The position numbers and the translations under genes were made by a program. The notes under the pieces are model-generated. The model saw only the letters and a list, made by a program, of their open reading frames with translations. It did not search any database and had not been told where the DNA came from. Positions 8,505 to 15,453 of a stretch of 64,000 bases of DNA are shown one piece after another (the stretch's first letter is position 1; each line of letters starts with the position of its first letter). Where the stretch lies: assembly GCF_900129925.1 (NCBI RefSeq), contig NZ_FQXI01000004.1:58724-122723 (forward strand), read 5' to 3'. This DNA is from Anaerosphaera aminiphila DSM 21120 (lineage in GTDB: Bacteria > Bacillota > Clostridia > Tissierellales > Peptoniphilaceae).

Positions 8505-9077
8505 ATGAATAAAAAAGAACTTAGAAGAGAACTCATAAAGAAAAGAGACAGTCTAAGCGAAGCTTTTATAACAGATGCTTCAAGAAAAATAACTGAAAAT
8601 TTACTAAATCTTGATTTGTATAAGAACAGTACAAATATTTTTGTGTTTGTCAGCTATAAGTCTGAAGTAGACACCCACGATTTTATAAAAAAAGCCATAT
8701 CCGATGGAAAAAACATCTATATTCCAGTAGTTGATAAGAAAACAAAGACAATGCAAATTTCCAAACTTGATAATTTTTCACAACTAAGTGAAAATTATAT
8801 GGGAATACTTGAACCAAGAGAATCTGAATTAAATATTTCAAATCCAGAAATTTTAGATTTAATTATAACTCCTGGGCTTGCCTTTGATAAAAGTGGATAT
8901 AGAATAGGTTATGGTGGCGGATTTTATGATAAATTTTTTGACTCATTGCAAAGAGATATTCCAAAACTTGGAATAGGATTTGAAGAACAATTCGTCGATA
9001 AATTGCCACATGAAGAATATGATATTCAAATAGATTTTTTTCTATCTGAAATAAATTTGCACACTAGGAGGAAGTAA
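8505..9077 (+). CDS. 5-formyltetrahydrofolate cyclo-ligase (MTHFS)
   Basis: Converts 5-formyl-THF to 5,10-methenyl-THF with ATP, returning stored folate to one-carbon metabolism. The diagnostic loop GYRIGYGGGFYDKFF lies near residue 140, and the N-terminus (KKELRRELIKKRDSLS) is typical. With the start at ATG 8505 the product is about 190 aa, normal for the family. The earlier ATG codons at 8481 and 8499 lie before or inside the ribosome-binding site. It is followed after six bases by a CofE-like gene, so the two are co-transcribed. Confidence 0.93.
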   Translation: MNKKELRRELIKKRDSLSEAFITDASRKITENLLNLDLYKNSTNIFVFVSYKSEVDTHDFIKKAISDGKNIYIPVVDKKTKTMQISKLDNFSQLSENYMGILEPRESELNISNPEILDLIITPGLAFDKSGYRIGYGGGFYDKFFDSLQRDIPKLGIGFEEQFVDKLPHEEYDIQIDFFLSEINLHTRRK

Positions 9078-9083
9078 GTACTA

Positions 9084-10265
9084 ATGAAAAGGTATATAGG
9101 TACTGTTGTTAGAGGAATAAGAACTCCAATAGTTAAAAGTGGGGATGATCTCGTTGAAGTGGTATTTAATTCGATGCTTGATGCACTTGAATCTGAAAAT
9201 ATTCAAATGAGAGATCAAGATGTAGTTGCTGTAACTGAATCGCTCGTTGCAAGAAGTCAAGGAAATTATGCAGATACAGATCAAATAGCTAAAGACATAA
9301 ATTCTAAATTTGATTCTGATATAGGTTTAGTATTTCCAATTCTAAGCAGAAATAGATTTTCTGTAATATTAAGAGCTATTGCACAAACTAATAAAAAAAT
9401 ACACATTTTGCTTTCCTATCCCTCAGATGAAATGGGAAACTGTTTAATGGATGAGAGAATACTATATCAAAAAGACATAAATCCATATTCTGAAGTTCTA
9501 AGTGAAGAAGAGTACACAGAACTATTTGGAAAAGAAGTAAAACATAGATTTACAGGAATTGATTATGTAAATTTATACAAAGAAATTGCACCTAATTGCG
9601 AAATCCATTTTTCAAATAATCCTAAGACAATTTTAAAATTCACTAAGGATATTTTAGTGTGTTCCGTACACTCTAGAAAGATGGTAAAGCAAGAACTTAT
9701 CGATGCAGGGGCAAATAAAGTATATGGCCTTGACGAAATTCTAACAGAATCAGTTGACGGCTCCGGATATAATAGTGAATATGGTCTACTTGGAAGTAAC
9801 CTATCCAGTGACCATTCAATAAAATTATTTCCAAGAGATGGCCAACCCTTTGTAGAAGCTCTACAAAAAAAATTATGTGATTACTCAAATAAACAAATAG
9901 AAGTTATGATTTATGGAGATGGAGCTTTTAAAGATCCTGTTGGAAAAATTTGGGAACTTGCAGATCCTGTAGTATCTCCAGCATATACTGAAGGCTTAAA
10001 GGGCACTCCAAATGAAATTAAAATAAAATATATTGCAGATACTGAGCTATCAGACGTAGATGATGAAACTGCACAGGAAATTTTAAAAGAAAAAATTTCT
10101 AATAAAGACAATGACTTAACTGGAACAAGTGAAACACTGGGAACTACTCCAAGACAAATTACAGACCTTTTAGGTTCTCTATGTGATTTAACTTCCGGCT
10201 CCGGAGATAAAGGTACTCCTGTAGTTTTCATCCAAGGATATTTTGATAACTTTGCAAGTATATAA
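9084..10265 (+). CDS. Coenzyme F420-0:L-glutamate ligase-like protein (CofE family)
   Basis: 393-aa cytoplasmic protein of the CofE/COG1478 family, recognised from the N-terminal pattern (RGIRTPIVKSGDDLVEVV, DVVAVTESLVARSQG) and the C-terminal region with YGDGAFKDPVGKIWELADPVVSP. True CofE adds glutamate to F420-0 using GTP. No F420 biosynthesis gene is in this window, and related anaerobic Bacillota generally lack the cofactor. The protein is also longer than archaeal CofE (about 250 aa). It more likely ligates glutamate to another acceptor; being downstream of a folate enzyme suggests, but does not show, a folate-linked role. Confidence 0.8.
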   Translation: MKRYIGTVVRGIRTPIVKSGDDLVEVVFNSMLDALESENIQMRDQDVVAVTESLVARSQGNYADTDQIAKDINSKFDSDIGLVFPILSRNRFSVILRAIAQTNKKIHILLSYPSDEMGNCLMDERILYQKDINPYSEVLSEEEYTELFGKEVKHRFTGIDYVNLYKEIAPNCEIHFSNNPKTILKFTKDILVCSVHSRKMVKQELIDAGANKVYGLDEILTESVDGSGYNSEYGLLGSNLSSDHSIKLFPRDGQPFVEALQKKLCDYSNKQIEVMIYGDGAFKDPVGKIWELADPVVSPAYTEGLKGTPNEIKIKYIADTELSDVDDETAQEILKEKISNKDNDLTGTSETLGTTPRQITDLLGSLCDLTSGSGDKGTPVVFIQGYFDNFASI

Positions 10266-10270
10266 ATAAA

Positions 10271-10312
10271 TAGCAATTAAAAAAACAGCTTAGGCTGTTT
10301 TTTTAATTGCTA
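10271..10312. terminator. Bidirectional terminator between convergent genes
   Basis: Perfect 19-base arms (10271-10289 and 10294-10312) with a 4-base loop; A7 and T7 runs serve both strands. The stop codon of the J-domain gene (10303-10305) lies within it. Confidence 0.9.
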
Positions 10313-11148
10313 TTTACATTACTTTTATACCTTTGAATATTTGAATCACTTAAAAATTCATAGGCATTATTTATTTTTTGAAACATTTCAGTAGCTCCAG
10401 GATCTTTATTTATGTCGGGATGGTACATTTTAGCCATTTTCTTGTATGCAAGTTTTATCTCATACTTATCTGATGTATATGGCACTCCCAATATATCACA
10501 GGCCTCTTCATATTGTACTTTAAAGGACGATGGGCTAGTATAGCCTCCGCTTCCTTGATTTTGATTCTGCCCTTGATTGTAGTATCCACCTTGGCTCTGT
10601 CTAAAGAAGTCTTCAAAATCGGAAAAATCTCCAAAGCTCCAATAGCTCCCACCACTGTTTTCATTCCTCTTTCTCCACTCTTCTTCTTGAGCTTTTCGCT
10701 TTTCTTCTTCTCTTTTTATTCTCTCTTCTTCTTTTTTCTGTCTTTCTCTTTCTCTGTCTCTTCTGTATTTTTCTCCATAGTCTTCCATCTTTTCATAAGA
10801 AGCTTTTCTTCCCAATAAGTGGTAGTCTGCTTTGTCATAAAAGAACTCCGTTGCCATAAAGTGTATATACTTTAAATAAGATTCAGCAATTTTTCCTATA
10901 AATGGAATTACTATTGATAACACAATTAAACTGAGTATTACAGGATTAGACAGTAGCGCCCCTAAAAACCACGGGTTCATTAATACCATAATAAACAAAC
11001 ATCCACCCATTGAAAGTATTAATCCAAATACTTGTCTAAAAGATGAAAATACTGTCACTAAAATATTAACAACATATATCACAGCTCTTAGTACATAATC
11101 TATAACAGTTCCCAGTATTTTATAAAAATATCCTAGAATTTTATTCAT
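10303..11148 (-). CDS. Membrane-anchored J-domain (DnaJ-like) protein
   Basis: 281-aa co-chaperone-like protein of unusual layout. The N-terminal third is hydrophobic (segments at about residues 12-37, 38-58 and 66-87). Next come a highly charged Arg/Lys/Glu helix (about 128-160) and a Gly/Gln/Asn-rich linker. A canonical J domain lies at the very C-terminus (about 214-275), with HPD in MYHPDINKD. The HPD motif should stimulate a DnaK ATPase, placing Hsp70 activity at the membrane. It overlaps the upstream metallopeptidase gene by eight bases. Its client is unknown. Confidence 0.85.
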   Translation of the reverse strand: MNKILGYFYKILGTVIDYVLRAVIYVVNILVTVFSSFRQVFGLILSMGGCLFIMVLMNPWFLGALLSNPVILSLIVLSIVIPFIGKIAESYLKYIHFMATEFFYDKADYHLLGRKASYEKMEDYGEKYRRDRERERQKKEEERIKREEEKRKAQEEEWRKRNENSGGSYWSFGDFSDFEDFFRQSQGGYYNQGQNQNQGSGGYTSPSSFKVQYEEACDILGVPYTSDKYEIKLAYKKMAKMYHPDINKDPGATEMFQKINNAYEFLSDSNIQRYKSNVNSN

Positions 11149-11515
11149 TCTTTCTCCTCTTGTAATTCCTTAAAAATTCCTCATCTTCTATTTCCAGGTC
11201 TTTTTCACCTGCCAGAAATTCCAGATGATGTGTAATCTCGTGGTGTAGTGTTTCTCTTAATTTATCTTTTAATGCCTCTCTTGAAAAGTTTCCATATAAT
11301 TGCATAAAAGAGCCATAGTATATTAAAATGCTCTTCCCCAAAATATCTCGCCTGTATCCACCTAGGCAAACTAAGTTTTCCGGATCTTCTGGATGATAGT
11401 TCACTTCGTCAACTATTCTAACGCCTCCATTTAATCCTGACAATATATTCTCCGGAAGTTCATCATATAACTCATTTAAAATATCTTCAAATTCTTCCCA
11501 TCTATCTAATTCCAT
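11141..11515 (-). CDS. Metallopeptidase family protein (zincin-like, MMP type)
   Basis: Small (124 aa) protein with HEITH in [15 protein letters not shown], the zinc-binding HExxH core of the minimal zincin family often annotated as metallopeptidase family protein (formerly DUF1025). A conserved upstream segment, [13 protein letters not shown], also fits. There is no signal peptide, so it should act in the cytoplasm. It overlaps the membrane J-domain gene by eight bases; a shared role in membrane-proximal protein quality control is an inference. Confidence 0.82.
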   Translation of the reverse strand: MELDRWEEFEDILNELYDELPENILSGLNGGVRIVDEVNYHPEDPENLVCLGGYRRDILGKSILIYYGSFMQLYGNFSREALKDKLRETLHHEITHHLEFLAGEKDLEIEDEEFLRNYKRRKNE

Positions 11516-11530
11516 TTACTATCCACCTAT

Positions 11531-11552
11531 AAAAAAAGCAGCTATTGCCGCT
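11531..11552 (-). terminator. Terminator-like hairpin in the leader of the metallopeptidase gene
   Basis: On the minus strand, six-base arms (11552-11547 and 11542-11537, one G-U pair) with a 4-base loop precede seven T (11537-11531). It lies 16-37 bases before the ATG at 11515 and downstream of a promoter at 11651-11623, so it could attenuate transcription. Alternatively it simply ends readthrough from the racemase-like gene. Confidence 0.6.
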
Positions 11553-11622
11553 CAAACTTTTAATTTGACTCTTTATCATTGCCAAAATTAATTTCACAGC
11601 AATTTTAATTACTTTCCGAACA

Positions 11623-11651
11623 ATTATACCATAACGACTCTGCTACTTAAA
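11623..11651 (-). promoter_or_regulatory. Probable promoter for the metallopeptidase/J-domain operon
   Basis: Minus strand TTTAAG (11651-11646), 17 bases, TATAAT (11628-11623). The start of transcription would fall about 100 bases before the coding region, leaving a leader that contains the hairpin at 11531-11552. Confidence 0.5.
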
Positions 11652-11665
11652 ATAAATTTATATAC

Positions 11666-12376
11666 TTACAGTTTTATTTTCCTCATTCTAATATCATCTA
11701 TTCCAAATAAATTTCGACATACCGAATAAAATCCTATTCTATAGTCTGTTATAAAACATTTGATTTCATTTTCATCGCCTTCTACTAATTTTTCTTTTAA
11801 CTGTCTTAATATAAAGTCACTTAAAAAGAAAAATTTAACATTGGGATACAATTCTAAAAATCTGTATTTTAATACACTTAAATTAGTATCCATTACAAAT
11901 ACCACTTCACTGTCTCCTACATATTCTCTAATTAAAGTAGATGTAATATAGGTATTTAAATCTCCATCGTGAATTGAATTTATTAAAATTTGTGAGTCCA
12001 GAACATTTTCAATATCCTCACCCTTTAAATAATTAAGTACATACTTATTTGAAAGAACCACTTTGTTCTTAGAATTTTCTTCTTTAATTAAGTGCATCAT
12101 TTCACCTATGCCGTCTATAATTTCATAGTCTACTTGCCTATTTAAATTTAGAGATATTGCAGGATTAGTAGACACTAAAATTTTAATATATCTCTTTTCA
12201 ACTGCACTTTGAAGTTTTAAGCTCATCTCTTTAACCTTCCAACTTCTAATTGAATATGGAAAGTTCTTATTGTCAGAAATCACTATGTAATTTTCATTGA
12301 ATTTAGATTCAATACTGTTTAATATAGATATTCCACCAATGGAGTCATCTATAAATCCCACATTGCTAAACTTCAT
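11666..12376 (-). CDS. Glutamate racemase-like protein lacking both catalytic cysteines
   Basis: 236-aa protein that aligns by eye with MurI. VGFIDDSIGGISIL matches the N-terminal IDSGxGG region with Asp10 kept, and SDNKNFPYSIRS matches GDTxxxPYG. Later segments follow in the same order. The first catalytic Cys (ACNTA in MurI) is replaced in VSTNPA (about Thr70), and the second (GCTHYP) in MDTNLS (about Asp163). Racemase chemistry by the usual two-cysteine mechanism should be impossible. I choose ATG 12376, five bases after GGAGG; the frame also has TTG 12388 and ATG 12379. It overlaps ispE by 11 bases. Function unknown; a binding or regulatory role is plausible. Confidence 0.7.
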   Translation of the reverse strand: MKFSNVGFIDDSIGGISILNSIESKFNENYIVISDNKNFPYSIRSWKVKEMSLKLQSAVEKRYIKILVSTNPAISLNLNRQVDYEIIDGIGEMMHLIKEENSKNKVVLSNKYVLNYLKGEDIENVLDSQILINSIHDGDLNTYITSTLIREYVGDSEVVFVMDTNLSVLKYRFLELYPNVKFFFLSDFILRQLKEKLVEGDENEIKCFITDYRIGFYSVCRNLFGIDDIRMRKIKL

Positions 12377-13211
12377 CATATCCTCCAACAGTACAAGTCA
12401 TAAAGGCATATTTATACCTCTTTGCAAGTATACTATGTGCATATTTCATATCTTCACAGTTGTTAAACAATCCAAAAACTGAAGCTCCCGTTCCACTCAT
12501 TAGCGAAACCGCCCCCAACTTTGAAAGTTCTTCTACTATAATTTTAATATCAGGATGCACTTTAAACACATAGTCCTGCATTTTATTTTCTAAAAGCGAC
12601 TTTAAACTCAGTATAGATTTATTTTCCATACAGTTAACTATACCCTTAAAATCAATTCTGTTTTCATCAATTTTTAAATTTTCATATACAACTTTTGTTG
12701 AAATTTCATATCCCGGGTTTACTATTAAAACACTTACTCCTTCAAAAGGCGCAAGCTCTGTAAATTCTTCACCTATTCCCTCAGCCAGTACCGTTCCACC
12801 TTGTAGCATATATGGAAAATCAGCCCCCAAGCTTAAAGACATCTCTTTTAAATCTTCTAAACTTAAATTTAAATTGTATATCTTATTAAGGGCTTTAAGT
12901 GTTACTGCTCCATTTCCCGTCCCACCTGCAAGTCCTGCTGCCATTGGAATATTTTTTTTAAGTGTAATCTCTATTGGAAGTTCTCTTCCCACAAAATTAC
13001 ACATGACCTTCCAAGACTTGTAAATCAAATTGTCTTCAACTGGAACCTTTAAATCTGAATTTAATACAAATCCACTTTTTATTATGTTAAATTCCAATTC
13101 ATCATATAGTGAAACTTTTTGCATTATTGTCTTTATATTGTGATATCCATCTTCTCTTTTATTTACTACATCAAGAGATAAGTTTATCTTTGCATATGAT
13201 CTCGTCTTCAT
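12366..13211 (-). CDS. ispE: 4-diphosphocytidyl-2-C-methyl-D-erythritol kinase
   Basis: GHMP-family kinase of the MEP isoprenoid pathway, phosphorylating CDP-methylerythritol at the 2-hydroxyl. The N-terminal SYAKINLSLDVVNKREDGYH is diagnostic. The ATP-binding glycine loop reads PMAAGLAGGTGNGA near residue 93, slightly divergent from the common GLGGGSSNAA. The C-terminal MSGTGASVFGLF motif is present. ATG 13211 is chosen because GAGG lies eight bases upstream. As in Bacillus, it is next to veg, but a terminator separates the two. Confidence 0.93.
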   Translation of the reverse strand: MKTRSYAKINLSLDVVNKREDGYHNIKTIMQKVSLYDELEFNIIKSGFVLNSDLKVPVEDNLIYKSWKVMCNFVGRELPIEITLKKNIPMAAGLAGGTGNGAVTLKALNKIYNLNLSLEDLKEMSLSLGADFPYMLQGGTVLAEGIGEEFTELAPFEGVSVLIVNPGYEISTKVVYENLKIDENRIDFKGIVNCMENKSILSLKSLLENKMQDYVFKVHPDIKIIVEELSKLGAVSLMSGTGASVFGLFNNCEDMKYAHSILAKRYKYAFMTCTVGGYDEV

Positions 13212-13287
13212 AATATACCTCAAAATAATTATAACATAAGATAAAACAAATCAAATTATAAATTTAAACTGCTTAAAAATTCTTAAA

Positions 13288-13309
13288 TAAAAAAAGGCCC
13301 TATGGCCTT
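13288..13309 (-). terminator. Terminator after veg
   Basis: Six-base GC-rich arms (13309-13304 and 13299-13294) with a 4-base loop, then T6 on the minus strand. The hairpin starts two bases after the veg stop codon. Confidence 0.85.
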
Positions 13310-13310
13310 C

Positions 13311-13583
13311 TTATGAAATCTTTTTTACATCTTTATATTCAACATCATCTTCCAGAATTAATACTCTTACTGTTTTTGTCAACACATCAGAATAAGTAAA
13401 AGTTGATGTCGCCATTTCGTCTCCGTTTTCTAAGTCAATAGAGAATAAACTAGGATATACTGCTTTAAGTACTCCGTATTGTGTAATGTACTTTTTTCTT
13501 CCCTTGTTAGCTTTAACAATTACTTTTTTACCCAAGTTTTCTTCTAATTCGTTCTTGATTAACAACATTTCATTCATAGGCAT
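13311..13583 (-). CDS. veg: Veg family protein
   Basis: Short (90 aa) protein related to Bacillus Veg, which promotes biofilm gene expression through the SinR/SlrR circuit. The pattern LGKKVIVKANKGRKK followed by GVLKAVYPSLFSIDL and FTYSDVLTKTVRVLI is typical. It keeps the conserved location beside ispE and has its own promoter and terminator. The start may be ATG 13583 or ATG 13577; an AAGGGATAGGG stretch could serve either. Confidence 0.9.
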   Translation of the reverse strand: MPMNEMLLIKNELEENLGKKVIVKANKGRKKYITQYGVLKAVYPSLFSIDLENGDEMATSTFTYSDVLTKTVRVLILEDDVEYKDVKKIS

Positions 13584-13629
13584 ATCCCTATCCCTTCTAG
13601 ATCCAAATACAGATAATATTTACTTGAAT

Positions 13630-13658
13630 AGTATAACATGTTTAATTTTAAAAATCAA
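13630..13658 (-). promoter_or_regulatory. veg promoter
   Basis: Minus strand TTGATT (13658-13653), 17 bases, TATACT (13635-13630), about 50 bases before the veg start. Confidence 0.65.
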
Positions 13659-13745
13659 GCAATATATTTTACTATCAAATGAATTCAAAGTCAATCATTT
13701 TTTTATTAAATTTTCATTACTTTAATCCTTTAAAAAAACTATATT

Positions 13746-14897
13746 TTAGCTGAGTATATAAACTACAATTTCCGGCAACAGTATTAGAGCTATAGTTGCA
13801 ATAGGCTGACAGACTGCGTAGTATGGTGTAACGCTGTCGTCAGATATAGACACCAATACATTTAGTGACGGCGCCGACGTCATCGCCCCTGTGGTCGCTC
13901 CTAGGGCTGCAAATAGTGGTAACTTAAATATATATCTGGAAATTATAAATGCCACCGTTATAGTTGCCACACTCATAATCGCCCCTATAATAAATATAAC
14001 AAATCCATACTTACTTAAAATTTCTAAAAATCCATGACCTGCATTTAATCCATTGTATGCTAAAAATAGCGAAATACCTAAATCTCTTAGTGCCTTTAGT
14101 GTTTGAACCGGAGCTTCTAGAGATATTCTTCCAATATGTCCTGCATTTGATATTAAAAGTCCTGCAATTAATGCTCCTCCTGAATTTCTAAGTGAAAATG
14201 TAGATGTTGGCCCAAGTTTTAGCTCTATTCCTCCTATTAGTGCCCCCAAAACAACTGTAAGACAGACTACAAAAATGCCGGTTTTATCTATTAGTATTAA
14301 TTTGTTTAAAGTATCTTTTTTATTGCTCTCAAAGTTAAATTCTCTTAGTTTTTCTAACTCTTTGGAAGTATCTACTTTAAATAACTTTGGTATTATCTGA
14401 ACAAATAACACTATTGAAAGTGTTCCAAAAATATAAGTTATACCATAACCTACACTTGCTATTGCATCACCTGTTATCTCTATAGTTGAGCCTAGAGAAG
14501 AGGTAGATGTGAGAGCTCCTGAAGATATTCCCAGTGCCAGAGAAGTGGGCATACCTGTAATTTTAACTGTAAGTACTACCATTATTCCACCTAAAATTAC
14601 AACTCCCAGGGATGTACAAACAAAGGCCAAAAAGTTTCTCTTTAAATTTTTAAAAAAAGATGAGCCTGCAACTAATCCAACACAGCCCAAAAATAAAACT
14701 ATTCCCACATCTCCCACTACACTTGGCATAGTAAAGCCTAAGTGTCCGGCTACCAGAGCAACTACTAAAACCCCTGAAACACCCAACTGAACACCTGCTA
14801 TTTTAATTCTTCCAACTAAAAATCCCAGTGCCAATATTAAAAAAACCAACATTACTTGATTGTTTAAGCTGCTTAAATATGTATCCATTAAATTCAT
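13746..14897 (-). CDS. AspT/YidE-type membrane permease without cytosolic RCK domains
   Basis: 383-aa integral membrane protein made of two similar halves: LGFLVGRIKIAGVQLGVSG near residue 24 and LKLGPTSTFSLRNSGGALI near 229. It carries Ser/Thr-rich re-entrant stretches SSGALTSTSSLGS and TTGAMTSAPS. This is the duplicated transport domain of the aspartate:alanine exchanger family. AspT, YidE and YbjL carry two TrkA-C domains between the halves; here there is only a short loop of about 40 residues, so this is a minimal form. GGAGGT lies seven bases before ATG 14897. The substrate is unknown. Confidence 0.8.
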   Translation of the reverse strand: MNLMDTYLSSLNNQVMLVFLILALGFLVGRIKIAGVQLGVSGVLVVALVAGHLGFTMPSVVGDVGIVLFLGCVGLVAGSSFFKNLKRNFLAFVCTSLGVVILGGIMVVLTVKITGMPTSLALGISSGALTSTSSLGSTIEITGDAIASVGYGITYIFGTLSIVLFVQIIPKLFKVDTSKELEKLREFNFESNKKDTLNKLILIDKTGIFVVCLTVVLGALIGGIELKLGPTSTFSLRNSGGALIAGLLISNAGHIGRISLEAPVQTLKALRDLGISLFLAYNGLNAGHGFLEILSKYGFVIFIIGAIMSVATITVAFIISRYIFKLPLFAALGATTGAMTSAPSLNVLVSISDDSVTPYYAVCQPIATIALILLPEIVVYILS

Positions 14898-14970
14898 AGG
14901 CTACCTCCTATAGTAATAAGTATAGTCATTTTTTATGCTTATTTTATTAATACCCTTAAATGCCTATATT

Positions 14971-14996
14971 TAAAAAGAGTTGATATAATCAACTCT
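14971..14996 (-). terminator. Terminator after smpB
   Basis: Eight-base arms (14996-14989 and 14983-14976) with a 5-base loop, followed by T5 on the minus strand. The smpB stop codon (14997-14995) overlaps the first arm. It ends the long murF-ddl-rnr-smpB operon. Confidence 0.8.
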
Positions 14997-15453
14997 AGTT
15001 ATCTCTTAAAGCTTGCCTAATTCTTCTCTCTGAATCTTTTTTGGCAATAGCCTCTCTCTTGTCATATAGTTTTTTACCTCTTGCCACAGCTAGTTGAACT
15101 TTTACTCTACCCCTATTTAAGTAGAGTTTTAGTGGTATTAGAGTATATCCCTTAGTCATTATATCTCTTTCAAGTCGTCTTATTTCATCTTTATGAAGTA
15201 GCAACTTCCTTTTTCTAAGAGGATCTACATTGTATATATTTCCCTGTTCATAGGGACTTATATGCATATTTTCAACAAAGACTTCTCCGTTTTTTATCTC
15301 TGCATAGGAATCAGCAATGTTTGCCTTTCCCTTTCTCAGAGATTTAACCTCTGTTCCCTTTAGTTCAATACCTGCTTCAATTGTATCTTCTATATAATAA
15401 TCATGTCTTGCCTTTCTATTTGTGGCAAGAGCACCTTCTACTTTTTTAGCCAT
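14995..15453 (-). CDS. smpB: SsrA-binding protein SmpB
   Basis: Binds tmRNA and delivers it to stalled ribosomes for trans-translation. The 152-aa sequence carries the hallmark [29 protein letters not shown] at the start, and the C-terminal tail rich in Lys/Arg ([20 protein letters not shown]) that enters the empty mRNA channel. It directly follows rnr with no gap. RNase R degrades the non-stop mRNA released by this system, so the pairing is functional and common in Bacillota. The ssrA gene itself is not in this window. Confidence 0.96.
   Translation of the reverse strand: MAKKVEGALATNRKARHDYYIEDTIEAGIELKGTEVKSLRKGKANIADSYAEIKNGEVFVENMHISPYEQGNIYNVDPLRKRKLLLHKDEIRRLERDIMTKGYTLIPLKLYLNRGRVKVQLAVARGKKLYDKREAIAKKDSERRIRQALRDN

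Noticed and set aside
10513..10818. Plus-strand open frame of about 100 codons rich in Phe and Ser
   Set aside because: It is the antisense of the charged helix of the J-domain gene and has no recognisable domain.
11666..12376. Functional glutamate racemase (murI)
   Set aside because: Both catalytic cysteine positions are replaced, so normal racemase activity is not expected.
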